A stretch of 64,000 nt of DNA from Pseudevernia furfuracea (lineage: Eukaryota > Ascomycota > Lecanoromycetes > Lecanorales > Parmeliaceae). The position numbers and the translations under genes are program-made. Position 1 is the stretch's first letter. Every line of letters starts with the position of its first letter. The DNA lies in the NCBI GenBank assembly GCA_022315425.1, contig JAIUPT010000019.1, positions 310,001 through 374,000 of the forward strand, given 5' to 3'. Shown one piece after another: positions 1 through 11,833 of this stretch. The notes below the pieces were generated by a model. That model worked only from the letters and a program-made list of their open reading frames with translations. It did no database searches and was not told the DNA's origin.

Positions 1-8
1 GCCAAGAG

Positions 9-1869
9 ATGCGATTTCCTCGCAGCCTTCGCCCCTTCCGCCTTCTCCGACAAGATTTGCACAACCTTCGAGTTCGCTATGTATCCGACTGGACAGTATT
101 CAACCAGCTCGTAGTAGCTTCTGCCGTCTATGTCTTCTTCACCAATTTGCTCCCGGGTATCACCTTCGCAAGTGATCTATATGTGCTGACTGGGAAGTCA
201 TGGGGAACAATCGAAGTGGTATTCAGTACTGGGCTCTGCGGAGTCATATTCAGCATGTGGGTCCAAATGAATCCCCTGTCTTCGCATTCCAAATCTTGTG
301 GACCTGTAAGAATTGATACCAGAAAGAGAAAAGGAGGCTCATGAGGGCCGTACAGATTCTCGATTCAGCCCCTCACAATCCTAGGCGTGACCGGACCATT
401 CTCGGTACTTGCTGAGAACATATATTCATTATGTATCGGCTCTTTCAACGTACGTTGAGTAGAGACCTAGGTCTCCGCGCACGTGTGTTAATCACCGATT
501 CTTTAGATACCATTCCTCCCCTTCACGGCGTGGTCACTCATCCACGCAGGATGGATGCACTACCTTCTTGCCATTTTCAACGCTCACGACTGGACAATGC
601 GCTATGTAACAACATTCTCTACCGAGATCTTTTCCCTTCTGAACAGTATCATTTATTTCCACAAAGCTGTACAAGAGCTGCAACGAGCTCATAGTGCCCT
701 GTCATTCGCCGCATTTCTCTACGCAATCGTTGGCGCAATTGGTACTATGCTGGTGGCCATATTTCTCTCGACCGCCGAGTCTTGGAAACCGCTCTTTCAT
801 AGATACCTTCGAATGGGACTCGCTGAGTATGCGGCCGCTATCAGCATCATAATCTTCATCGGGATGCCGCACGTCGGTGAGCTAGCGTCATTGGACAAGC
901 AAACACTGCAAGTCAGTAGCCACGCCTTCCGGCCAAGTAGTCCTGATCGCTCTGTTTTCTTTATTCAATTCTGGCATCTGCCGGTAACCTGGATCTTTGC
1001 TGCTATAGTTCCAGGGCTCATTATAACCATTCTGTTCTTCTTCGACCACGAGGTCAGTAGCATCATTTGCACCATTGACAGATATGGCACCAAAAAGCCT
1101 GGTGGCTTCGCCTGGGACATTGTTTTGCTTGGAACGACAACAGCACTCTGTGGGATCTTGGGAATACCGCCTGCCAATGGGCTTTTACCTCAAGCACCTC
1201 TCCATTCAGAGAGCCTTCTCCACTCCGAAAAAGAGATGACTGCCGTCTCTATGACAGGCGAGGAGAAGATAGAGGAGAAGTCGGAAGTGCGAAGGGTGTA
1301 TGAGCAAAGGTGGAGCGCTTTTCTGCACGCTGGAGCGATCTTAGCCTTCATCAGCCCGCCTCTCCAGCTCGTTCTCGGTATGACTCCCACAAGTGTATTG
1401 GCAGGACTGTTCCTGTTCATGGGTGAGCAGAGTCTTGCTGTGAAGTAAGCATACCACGCCTGAGAGTGACTGATGCCTCGTTGACCTGACCGCTAGTCCA
1501 ATACTCTACAGGTCTTTATACCTTTTCACCCCTCCTTCAGAGCTACCAACATTGCCCACAGCTGTCCAGGGCTACCTTGGCATACACGTGTACACAGTCG
1601 TACAGATTGTGTTAACTGTAGTAATATTTATCGTGACGCTGACAAGAGGTGCTCCTGCATTTCCAGTCATCATCATTGCTTTGGTGCCAGCCAGGCTGCT
1701 ACTAATGAACAAGCTATGGAGCAGAGAGACTTTGAGGTTTGTCGATGCTTGGGCTTGTAGAGATGGCACTCCTGAAGATGACGAGGATCGAAACGCTGCT
1801 ACTGAATCTCGGCCCGATATTGAGGGGCATAGCAACAAAGCCGAGCAACGAAACAGTCCGGCAGTATGA
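9..1869 (+). CDS. BOR1-like anion (HCO3-/borate) transporter, SLC4 family
   Basis: Polytopic membrane carrier of the SLC4/HCO3- transporter family, like yeast Bor1p, which exports borate across the plasma membrane. Four exons fit: 9-256, 356-449, 507-1444 and 1497-1869, with phases agreeing at all three junctions, giving 550 residues (yeast Bor1p is 576). Family stretches visible are FFTNLLPGITFASDLYVLTG near the N-terminus, QPLTILGVTGPFSVLAENIY spanning exon 2, GMPHVGELA, and DRYGTKKPGGFAWD followed by LGIPPANGLLPQAPLHSESL in exon 3. The C-terminus is acidic and hydrophilic. The ATG at 9 is the first in the window. Family members often have a longer N-terminal tail, so the true start may lie upstream of the window. 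Family assignment is firm; substrate (borate rather than bicarbonate) is inferred from fungal homologues. Confidence 0.9.
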
Positions 1870-2351
1870 AAGCCAATAAGAATGGATTGAATGGGTGGCA
1901 TGTGTGGCCGCAAAGCAAATAACAGCAGTAAAGTCACTCGTTTTGAAAAGTACGACACTCTCTGGCGCACAAGACTCGTGAACTCAAACACCAACGTGGC
2001 TCATAGTGTTCAAGAGCCACAGCTACATACGAATACAGAGAACCTGATAAGGAGGTCTTCCGAGCCAATCAGGATCGACCTTGTGGATGTTTTTGAAATT
2101 TATTAATATTGTTCTAAAATAACAACGACATGGAGAGGATAATCCGGCGGCAGACCACCGAGAATAAAACGTCCCAAATCCACGAGTTCTCGCTCAAGAT
2201 GTTAGAATCTTAGTTCAACGCGGTCGGGCTGGAACTCATCATTTCCAAATCTCTCCAAGCAACCCTTATGACACACTTACTTAACACATAGAGGAAAATC
2301 CACTACTTAACAAGAATCGCAGCTCCAACGTCTTTTGCAAACTTCCTCAAC
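1870..2351. other. intergenic, no gene seen
   Basis: Short intergenic stretch between two genes on the same strand. It must hold the 3' end of the transporter transcript and the promoter of the F-box-like gene. I see no convincing ORF, repeat or RNA gene. Confidence 0.5.
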
Positions 2352-3691
2352 ATGGACTCAAAAGCACCAAGAATGGAGAACCTCAACCTCCAAACAGCTC
2401 CTTTCTTAAAACAGCTGCCAATAGAGATCCGAACCGAGGTCTATCGCAATCTACTTTCCACTAAATATACCAAGCACCCTTCGGTCTGCCGGCAAGTAAG
2501 TTTTTTGGCCTAAATTCCCTTGTTCTGATTAACTCTGCCGCTTATTCGGCCAATTCCACATTCAACTAATAACATAGACGATGTGATTAGTGGCCAGTAC
2601 ATGCAAAGCTTTGGCCTGGCCATGCCTATCATTTAGACCCCCTCATCCTTCGAACAAACCGTCAAGTCCACAGAGAAGCTTCTACGGTGTTGTATCACGA
2701 GAATCTGTTCGTTCGAGTTCGCAGCACCAGCAAGAACCTTGGGCACCTGATGAACATAAAAGGGATACCGTTTTTTCTGGAAGGTTGCAAAGCAGAGACT
2801 TTCAAACACTGTGCTATGTCGGTGGACTTCAGTCGTCTGAACACTCCACTCGGAGTCAAGAGTCAAGAAGAAAACCTATGTTACATCATTGTGTCAGATG
2901 ATGTCCAGCTCCTCTGCCAGGGCTTCTTACTCCAACACACCGTCGGTAGCGGAATTTTCAAGTACTGCCAGTTCAAGGTCACTATTCACTGTATGCTTGA
3001 CGACATGCTTAGCAAAAACCCTGCTCAAACATCGCCTCAACGCCGCTTGCTGGAGCCTTTCACCGTACTTCATAGCGTCCCTCATTTCAAGATTGCCGGC
3101 CCTGCAAACACTGAGTACTGCGCTAGTATTGCAGCACAAGTGTCTCGTATGGCACCTACTGTGGAGGAAGACTTCCACAACGTGATCGAGCTGAGGGACA
3201 AAGGGCATCAACATCTTGGTCGAGATGATCTCAAAGGCGCACTAAGATTTTACAGGACGGCCTTTTCCCACATTCTAAGCACTTGCTCACCGCGCAAGAC
3301 TGTGGGGACCGACTGGACAACATCCCAGCCTGGACTGCCAGATACCATTATCGCTACGTGGCTAAATCTCGTAACCAACCTCGCTTTACTACATTACAGA
3401 CTCGAAGAATGGGAAGATGCCCATGTCTGGGCTTGCTATGCCACACAGATTGATCCACGCAAGAACGTGATGAACTTGCACGCCAAGCTAGTCTATCTGA
3501 AGGCAATTTCGAGCGCGCGTTTGAGCAAACACCCACAGGCTGTGGAGGAGTTGTGCGAGGGATTGAAGTTCGTGACTAAAGAGGCATACAAAGACAAGCA
3601 GCTTCTTGCAATGAGGCGGGAAGTAAGGTTTGAGATCAAGGGGCTGGGTGGTATCAGGTTACTCAAAGCTATGGGCATTGGCTTTTTGTGA
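2352..3691 (+). CDS. F-box-like protein with C-terminal TPR-like region
   Basis: Two exons, 2352-2495 and 2591-3691 (414 residues). The donor is GTAAGT and the acceptor GATTAG; the phase is clean and restores the motif DPLILRTNRQVHREAS. The N-terminal FLKQLPIEIRTEVYRNLL is the F-box-like helix typical of a very large fungal family. The LRTNRQVHREA-TVLYHENLF segment that follows is the usual second block of that family. From about residue 270, the helical pattern of QHLGRDDLKGALRFYRTAF, then TWLNLVTNLALLHYRLEEWE, then HAKLVYLKAISSARL resembles tetratricopeptide repeats. F-box proteins generally recruit substrates to SCF ubiquitin ligases; the substrate here is unknown. The TPR assignment is by helix pattern only. 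Confidence 0.75.
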
Positions 3692-4603
3692 GCGGCAAGT
3701 CCGGCTGTTTGAGGGGCATGGTTGGAGGAGGACAGGCTTGACCAAGCTTGATGGAATTGTACTGTATAATTCTTATTTTAGAGCAAATTGGTATGAAAGC
3801 GCTGATGAGGAAGGGCGCAACGTCTGCATACGGGGCCTTTTGAATGTAAAAGGAAACATCTGTAAACTGATGGGAATGGAATAGCTGTCTCTGAGCCAAG
3901 TTCTTCAGTCCGGCGATTCGCCGGAGCTGTCGAAGAAACGAACAATCGGACCCCAGTCCTTACAACATTTATAAAAGGCCAGACCGTGAATTAAGCTCAG
4001 AACCGTGCGGTCAAACGTTCAGTACGTACCGTAGGGTGTTTACCAACCTCGGCGATACTAGAGACGGAGTGTTTTGGCTGTGGCTAGTCGTATGTAGTAT
4101 TTATAGCTTATTAGGCTCGGCCACTGCTACCTTAGACACGAGCACTTTACTCCGTTCACCAACATCTTACAAAAACCCCCATAGCAGACACATTAGGCCT
4201 CGATTGCCACTATCATCATCAACCACATAGACGTCTCCACAGCATGAACCCATCGCGGGCGAAACAACGAGCCGGGTGAGCACTGTCGGGCTGGGGAAAC
4301 CTTACCGCTTCGGAAATGGAGTGGCAGGTTTCTTTCTCATCTTGTAGGTGTAAAAGGAGGACTGCGAGATGGACGTGCCGAGGCTTGTCATCGACAGTCC
4401 CGCATGGTGGTTTAGCTTGGGACCGCTCTTGAAGGAGACTACCGTGTAGGGAAGATGGCGGTTTGTTGGGGTGGGGATGAGACATGACATGAACGAATGG
4501 TTGCCCAACCTTTGATAAGATCTTACATGGCACGCAAAGATTCATGGGCATGTCGTTTAAACATCCTTCGGTTATTTTCATTATCTGTGGATAACCAAAG
4601 CGC
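3692..4603. other. convergent intergenic region, no gene seen
   Basis: Lies between the 3' ends of the F-box-like gene and the carboxylase gene, so it should contain both terminators. Several open frames run through it but none has recognisable protein character or a splice partner. Nothing else supported. Confidence 0.5.
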
Positions 4604-6576
4604 TCACATCCTGAACACTCCAAACCTGCTCCTGCCCCCCTGCTTCTCGTCGCCCAACTCTGCAGAAGACATGGCAGCCTTCAATCCCAGCCCCAATACC
4701 CTCCTCGTGTGTGCTGGAGGAATGACGCCATCATCCCATAGCCTTGCAGAAGAGAATACGGCATCACTCTCCCTCTCAATTCGATCTTTCAGTTCCGGAT
4801 CAACCGTCTTACCCACCGCCTCCATCACCGAAGAGAGCTGCTGCGGACCCATGACGCCGATTTTGGCATTCGGCCACATCCAGAGGAAACGGGGTGAGTA
4901 GGCTCGGCCGCTGTGATCATTAGCATCTCTACTTTCCCAAGTCTCAAAGAAGGCAGCAACACAGAGGGGAAAGAGACTCACCACATCCCGTAATTGCCCG
5001 CTCCAGCACTACTCCCAACCACAATCGTGAACTTCGGCACGTCGGCGCATGCAACCGCCGTAACAAGCTTTGCCCCATTCTTGGCGATGCCACCAGCCTC
5101 TGCATCCTTACCGACCATGAAGCCTGAAATGTTTTGCAGAAACACTAGCGGTATGTTTCTATGACAGCAGAGCTGAATGAAATGCGCACCTTTGAGCGAG
5201 GATTCCGAGAACAAGATGCCGTTGTTCGCGATGATTCCGACCTGTTGGCCGTATATGCGCGCAAAGCCAGTGACGAGGGTGGTGCCATAGTCGCGTTTGA
5301 ACTCGGCGAATTCGCTACCATCGACGATCCGAGCGATGATCTCGTGGGCAGGGATTTGGGTCCTCAAGTTCGTGCCGACGATACCACCTAATTCCTCGGG
5401 ATCATATAGCGGTTCCTTGATCACCCCCTCCTTCCTTTCGGGACGAGGGAAGTTTAAATTCCCAACAGATCTCTTCGCGAGCACTAGAGCATGAGCGTCA
5501 TCCACAGCGAGATAGTCCGTCACGCCAGAAACCTCGCTGTGCAATTTTCCACCACCCAGCTCTTCCGCGGTCACTATCTCGCCGGTCGCTGCTTTGACAA
5601 GGGGAGGTCCGGCGAGAAAGATCGTGCCTTGGTTTTCAACGATGATGGATTCATCGGACATGGCTGGGACGTAAGCGCCGCCGGCCGTGCAGGGGCCCAT
5701 TACGACGGAGATTTGGGGTATGTTTATTGAGGACACTGGACGCCTTTAGCGAGGATATATGGGTGCGAGCGGATAGGAAGGAAGTACTTCGAGCTTGGTT
5801 GTAGAAGATGCGACCGAAGTGCTCGCGGTCGGGAAAGACGTCCGCTTGGTGTGGGAGGTTTGCGCCGCCGGAGTCGACGAGATAGATGCATGGAAGGCCT
5901 GGTAAGTCTCAGTACATCTGGGATAGATATCATGGTTTTCATATATGGGACATACGGTTCTCTTGGGCAATTGCTTGTGCTCTAAGATGTTTCTTCACAG
6001 TAATTGGGTAATAGGTGCCTCCTTTGACTCTGCACTAGATTCAGACATTGACCTTGGACGCGGCAGCAATGATTGGTATACGTGCTATCATTCGCCACAA
6101 TCATGCACTGCACACCCTGCACGGTCCCCACACCCGTGATGATACCTCCCGCCGGCACCTCTTCCCCAGGGTAGACCTCATGTCCAGCAAGAGCTGACAG
6201 CTCTAAGAAAGAGCTTCCGACATCAGTCAAAGCGGTGACTCGACTGGCCAAGTCAGCCTGAGAAATTTGCAGCCCTGATCACATACTCCCGCGGCAGCAT
6301 CTTGCCCCTAGCTATATGTTTCTCTCTGGCCTTCGCGGAGCCTCCTCCCTCGATTTTCTTGTGTAGCTCCTGCATCCGTGCCATGACTTCACCCATTTGT
6401 CTTGCATTCTCCTGGTATTGCGCAGAAGATTTGTCGAATTTGGTTGGGAGGACTGAGAGGGCAGTAGCATGATGCCTGTAGGCATGGGTTGCTATTGTTC
6501 TTGTCGGCCTTGGCAAATGGGCGTTGCGAATACAAGTTCTAGCGACGGAGGATCCGAGGTGGAATGGTGGTCTCAT
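4604..6576 (-). CDS. mccB: 3-methylcrotonyl-CoA carboxylase beta subunit, mitochondrial
   Basis: Carboxyltransferase subunit of 3-methylcrotonyl-CoA carboxylase, which carboxylates 3-methylcrotonyl-CoA in mitochondrial leucine breakdown together with the biotin-bearing alpha subunit (not in this window). Six exons fit: 6576-6287, 6243-6082, 6029-5956, 5898-5788, 5735-4982 and 4910-4604. All phases agree, giving 565 residues, the usual family length. The N-terminus is rich in Arg and poor in acidic residues (RTCIRNAHLPRPTRTIATHA), as in a mitochondrial targeting peptide. Core motifs: LVDSGGANLPHQADVFPDRE, VMGPCTAGGAYVPAMSDESI, AVACADVPKFTIVVGSSAGA, then GNYGMCGRAYSPRFLWMWPN across the last junction. 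The protein ends in RFGVFRM, the usual end of this subunit. The donor at 6286 joins as PRDRVTALTD. Confidence 0.96.
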
Positions 6577-7481
6577 GGCTGGTGCATTGTTGGGCTTGCT
6601 CTTTCAGAGCGTCGCCCTATCGCTCTAATGTCAGCTCGCGGTACAATGAGCGGGGTGTGCTCTGCTGAGGGACGGTGTCGTTCGCGTCTGTTGAAATGGT
6701 AGCCGCTTCTGGCCGCGCCACGGAACCGCGTTTAGCCGACGAAGAATTCGCGTGGCCTTCCTCCTTTACAACAATTTTATAGAAGATACAGCAGTACCAG
6801 TCAAATGATTGGCTGTTTCCTGGCATGAGAGCTAATAAGCAGCTAGCCCAATGCATAGTATTAAGGTAAATGACACTCGTTGTTCGAGGCGCACTTCTAA
6901 GACTTTGCTCACAATCGATGATTTTGTTCTGCCTCTGTCCCAAGTGTTTCGTCATCTATCTCAACAATAAATCTTTGTACAGGCGCAGAAATGCTCCAAC
7001 TCAAGGTAAAAATTACGCGCAAGTAAACAGCATAGACAAAATCTTTCTATTGCGTGCTCTACTTAACCTCGCTGGGAAGAGTGTGTCAATCGAATATGTG
7101 AAAGCAGAATCCACGTTTTAAGATTTTGACTTGAGAACCTGTGGGAATGTTCTTCATGATCTCCTTTCCCCTTGTCTCTACCCCCATTTTCCTCATTGCT
7201 GTTGCCTCCGTTCCCAAATCTACTAGGCACATACACACATTTGCCGCCTGCAGTGAGCGACAAACTTGGATGAGAAGGCCGGTGTAGCATTAGCGAGGTA
7301 CATTGCCGAAAGATAGGAAAAGCTTGGTTGAGAGATGTAAAGCGGTGTGCGTGCTATGGTATTGAAAGTTCTTCGTAGCTGGTCGTTAGTATTCTCGGTT
7401 TGGATCTTGTGGATAATAATGGTAAAATTCGTAACGCGAATGATAGGGTTGGTGGGAGAGTCTCCTGCCATTCCAGTACCC
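6577..7481. other. intergenic region with mccB promoter
   Basis: Upstream of the minus-strand carboxylase gene and downstream of the next minus-strand gene. A CCAAT box on the minus strand (plus-strand ATTGG at 6808-6812) lies about 230 nt before the mccB ATG and could be a promoter element. No coding sequence is convincing here. Confidence 0.4.
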
Positions 7482-9293
7482 TCATGGCTTGCTCATCGAT
7501 GCCCTTGCTGGTACGGGAGGCGGCACCTTCACCGGACCCGGTACCCTTGCAGGCACCACAGGCGGCTGTCTCACCTGTGAAGTCGGAATAGCCTGCTGAG
7601 GAGTCGGATTCAGTGTGGCCTTCTGGTTCCGTGGTTGGCTTGCCGGTGGGGGAGGTGGGCTGCCGACATGTGCTTGACTGCTCACTGGTGGGGGAGGTGG
7701 TGGAGGCGCTGGGCCTCGAGAAGACGCACCTGAGCTCTGGCCACCCATAAGTTGGCGGAATGCAAAGCCAGCAACATTCGAGGCCATTTCTGTTCAGCGC
7801 ATCAGTATCATAGAAGGGACGTCTGGGAGGAAGGCTCACGGGGGATGAAACCTGGAGCAAGTTCTGTAGTATGTGAACCTGTAGGTGTGGTCGCAGCTGG
7901 GGGCGACTCTCGGTTGTAGGAGCTCAAGGCTTTTGAGTGATGATCCCGCACCCATTGCTCTAGAGTTTGTAGGATCGAGGTTCCTCCTCTATAATTGACA
8001 CTTTCTTCGGGATTTTCGAACATTGCTGATGCCTGCGATGCTACCTGGGTCCACTTGAGGCTGCCTAGATTGCGGAACTCCAAGATCGGGCACAGGGGGG
8101 CGTTTTCTTTGCCCTCTGTCCCAATCATCCGCTCGACTCTGTTCTCAAGACCGCCGATCTGCCCATTCCGGGCTGATTTGTCGTTGATGGCTACCTGATC
8201 TTTTCCAGGCTCAGCGCAGAGGTCTTGAAGCCACTGTACTACGGAGAGACGTAACTGTGTGCCATTAGGGCGGTTCCAGAACCAGTTCTTTTCTTTCAGC
8301 TGTGTATTCAGCCTGCTCATCACAAGCATCAGCATCGGCAGAGCCTGCGGAGACGATGTAGCAAAGGCTGTAGCAGATGCAGGGGTCATGAGATCTGTGA
8401 CTAATCGTAGCATTGTCCTGAAATCCGTGCGAGGCATTATGGGAGCCTTCAGCTTGAGGTCGTTGTCCCCACTGGAAGCCTCGGGTGTGGCGACTTGCAC
8501 ATAGGACTGTACGAGGATGAGGAGTCCCAGCATGCTGTTGCAACCATACTCCGGTGAAATGCCGCTGCGCCAAATACCAGTGCGCCATTGCGCTCCCCAG
8601 CTAGTGTTCAACGCGTCCTCAATGCTTGCCGTTTGAATATCGAGGAACTTTCGGCTAACTCCGCCCGTGAGGACGAGGCTCCTTTCCTCGACTAGTAATA
8701 AAGGTATAGCCGCCAAGGGAAAAGCTGCCGTCATCTGACTTCCGAAGTCCTGTCCGAGTGGCAAACGAGACAACGGGCTCGCTGGGAGTCTACAACGCCA
8801 TGGCGGCGCATTTGGTGCCGGCAAGTTGTGGTCGACACCGACCTTCATTGTGATTTCATTTGGTTGTGGGAGTTTTACCCACTTCGTCATTACTTCCACG
8901 ATCCTGTTCCCTGCCTGGAGACTCATGTTTGATGATCTCTCGCCGAAGAAAGCCCCTTTTTGGTAACCAAAGATAAATTCAATCCTTACGGAAGAAAGCC
9001 TGGACCCTATCTCAGCTGTGGATACGAGAATCGCTGAACCCTCTTGAGAGTTCGGCGGGGGGAGCAAAGATAGCTGCGGAAGTGGTTCATCTTGATCTGT
9101 GGCAGGATTGGGACCGAAGAATTCTACCAATTGACCTTTTGGCTTCCCAGGATTCTCCCCGGCAAATTCGAACTGGATCGCGGCTGTTTCCAGCTCGAAT
9201 CCGAGTCTGGCATCTTGGAAAGTAAGTCCTAATTCAATCGAAGAGCAATTTGGCATCCTTGGAAAACATACCTGAGATGTTATAATGGCTCAT
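7482..9293 (-). CDS. uncharacterised protein with proline-rich C-terminal tail
   Basis: I do not recognise this protein. The preferred model has three exons: 9293-9272, 9228-7840 and 7789-7482 (572 residues), starting MSHYNISGLTFQDARLGFEL. The first intron would be only 43 nt; without it, translation could start at the ATG at 9256 in the same long exon. The first 430 or so residues look globular, with hydrophobic strands and helices such as AAFPLAAIPLLLVEERSLVL and MLGLLILVQSYVQV, and no obvious signal peptide or enzyme motif. After about residue 450 it becomes Ser/Thr/Pro-rich. It ends in polyproline runs (PAPPPPPPPVSS, GSPPPPPASQ, KVPPPVPARASM), the kind bound by SH3, WW or profilin domains. 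A scaffold role is only a guess. Confidence 0.75.
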
Positions 9294-10564
9294 AGTAAGT
9301 AGCCTATACAGTTATTGTCTAGTCTCCACAGTGAAGACAGGGAATGAGCACTCCGAAGCAGAGCTATTTCAAAGACGGAACGCGTACTTATAAATTATAA
9401 TATTCACCTGATGTAAAGAATAGATGGTAGCGAGATCTATAAATAGCTTTCCGCTAAAGATAATCAGTGCTGACTGCAGCTCCCAGGACGACAGAATTAG
9501 GCGAGGCATTGATTAACCCTCTAAAAATATACTCACAGCTAGAATGATTGGGCAAACGATGAAGCGTCTCATTTTTTAGTGATAAAACATATGTTATAGT
9601 GTCGTTGCTTTGTTCATGACAAAGCTGGTCGAAAATCATGCTAAGCTAGCCCAAAAAAGTGGACCACTTATCTATTCGACACCATCCCCCCTTTTATCGT
9701 CATTGGATTAAAAATAAACAGGTGAGAACGCCATCGAAAATGGTGTTGACATGAGTTATAACGAATCGGACGCATCGTCACCTGCACACTGCATTAGTAT
9801 CAGCGTCTTGTGCGACTTTCCCAAAATCAACGGTCTTATGGGCAAGAATTCCACCAACTAAGTTCATGTCAGTGGTCTTAAGTCTTTCCGACCATGACCT
9901 CTGTCTGGTCTAAAGTGTTCTAAATACAGCTGGAACCAACAACAGTGCCAGGGACTCGGGCATTATAAGCTTCTTTACTCCTGAGACCTTCACCTTATAT
10001 CAAGTATAGTGACGTCCAGTAAGAGAGTCTGACTGCCGGTTCGAATGTTAATATCGATGGTAGTCAATGGTCAGTAATGTGCGAATCCTCAAAACGCCAC
10101 CGTCTTGGCAGCTTGCTCGATGGTGAATACCGTGCACTAAAGCTATCGAGACGCGAGAAGGGTACACAAACATTGCCTGTCTCCCGTCTCCACTGCGATG
10201 AGCAAGCGTTTATCAAAACTGAAAAATAAACAGAACAAGCGGATCCATTTAACTCTGCAGTGCTCACCACGAGCCGTAAGCGCAGATTTTCTGCTGACTA
10301 CCAGAGGTGTCAGAAAAAGGTGTATTAGAAAGTGGTACAAGTCCTCCAAGCTTGGATGAAAACAGCATCAACGAAGAACTTTATGAGCTGTCTAACCCGC
10401 CTTCTAAGGTATCCTTGACAGTGACGATTGAATGATTTCACATTAATGCCCCAAATCGACATATGAATGATAATAGTTGGCACTCCAGACTACCCCTTTT
10501 CCTGAAAGGCTCCTGCTACAGCCATTTTCGCTAACACTGATCCTGCTAAGAGCGCTCGGGCCTA
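9294..10564. other. intergenic, A+T-rich, no gene seen
   Basis: About 1.3 kb between two minus-strand genes. Only short open frames with no protein character occur. A GGTTCGAA-like motif near 10039 resembles a tRNA B box but no cloverleaf can be folded around it. Promoter elements of the 7482-9293 gene must lie at its left edge. Confidence 0.4.
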
Positions 10565-11833
10565 TTACGACGAGCACGAATAACAATCCCTATCGTAGTT
10601 GTAAATGTGATACTGTTGCTTTCCAGCAAATGCAGAGTCCGCGAGTGGATAGAGCGATGTATAGCATGTGTTTTCACTGGGTATAAATGTAAATGAAAGG
10701 CAGCTGGTGTCTGCGAGACATGCCACTGCGCAACCTTCGAGAGTATCAGGCGGCTGCAAGGTATTGCTATACTCTAGAACGCCATCTTCTGCGCAAGTAT
10801 CATTTGTAGGAGGCTTTGGATTCGGGATCGCTGATGTGCAAGACGTCGAAGAAGTTTTGCTCGAGCTCGATGTTTTGTTGGTAATGCAGCTGATTGGCAA
10901 CGTTGTAAATGTGGTAGTACTCGTATTGTTTGTGATTACACTTTTGTAAACAGTGGTAGTCGTGACATAGTCGAGTTCCATCAAAGTCGTTGTAGAGTGC
11001 AGGTCAGTTGGACGTGAGATGGTTCTTATGAAGGTAGTTAGCTCAGAAAGAGGCCCTAAGCACCATCAAGTTCAGGAGACTCACGAGCGTTTTCTGGTCC
11101 CGGTCATTCTTGCTGGGTATGTGGTTGTCATTGGTGCGCCACTGGATGACAAAGTATAGTCCACTTCACCGTAAGTAACAGCAGGTCTTCTAAGGGCATG
11201 TCTTTCTCGGTCGAAATGGGAGATGGAGGCCGCGCGAGTAGGATTCGCAGTCCGCACAGTAGCGAAAGACTTTTTTTTGCTCATAGGTAAGAGACCGCTT
11301 CGATGTTTGTCTGAAATGCCAGAGATGAAGCTGCTGAATGTGGACGAGTGTTTTCGCGTCCCCAAAGTCCTTGAAGTGTGGGCCGCTGGTTGAATTGTAT
11401 TGGAAGTTGTGGTTGTTGTCGCACGGCAGTTATTCGCTACAACTGTAGTCGTGATAGTAACCAAATGGGTCGAGTCGATTGTGATGGTCACGGTTTTTGT
11501 AGATGAATACGTCGCGATTGTATCCGTAGAATCAGGAGATGTTGGGCCAAGAGCCAATATCACATCAGTCACATGCGTAGGCCGAGCCCTCTCCGTCTGG
11601 GCCTCCGAAACAGTAACGACAGGAGTAGATTTGGTTGCTTAGGGCCTAAATAAATTGAGCGCCTACAAAAGACTGTGCAACAACTTACTAGATTGATTGA
11701 AGATCGTTGTAGAGATACTGGAAGCATTGGTTTCCCCAGGATCGAAGGCGTACGAGGTGGATAAAGTCGTAGACGACAGGGGTAACACGGTTCCGAGTCC
11801 CTCGATTAGAGGAATGGAAGCTATAATACCCAT
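10565..11833 (-). CDS. Thr/Ser-rich putative surface protein with PAN/apple-like domain
   Basis: Three exons fit: 11833-11689, 11637-11085 and 11024-10565 (385 residues); the donors are GTAAGT and GTGAGT and all phases agree. The first two-thirds is Thr/Ser-rich with beta-type runs such as TKTVTITIDSTHLVTITTTV, typical of O-glycosylated fungal wall or secreted proteins. The last 80 residues hold a compact cysteine block (TCAEDGVLEYSN, then GCAVACLADTSCLSFTFIPS, NTCYTSLYPL, DRDCYSCSS). This resembles the PAN/apple fold used for protein or sugar binding. The N-terminus (MGIIASIPLIEGLGTVLPLS) is only weakly signal-like, so secretion is inferred from composition. No GPI-anchor tail is seen. The basic middle part (RHALRRPAVTYGE) is unusual for such a protein. 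Confidence 0.65.

Noticed and set aside
4219..4623. 134-codon minus-strand ORF downstream of mccB
   Set aside because: Lies in the 3' flank of mccB, no recognisable features, likely chance.
10030..10060. GGTTCGAA word as a tRNA gene B box
   Set aside because: No matching A box or cloverleaf could be found around it on either strand.
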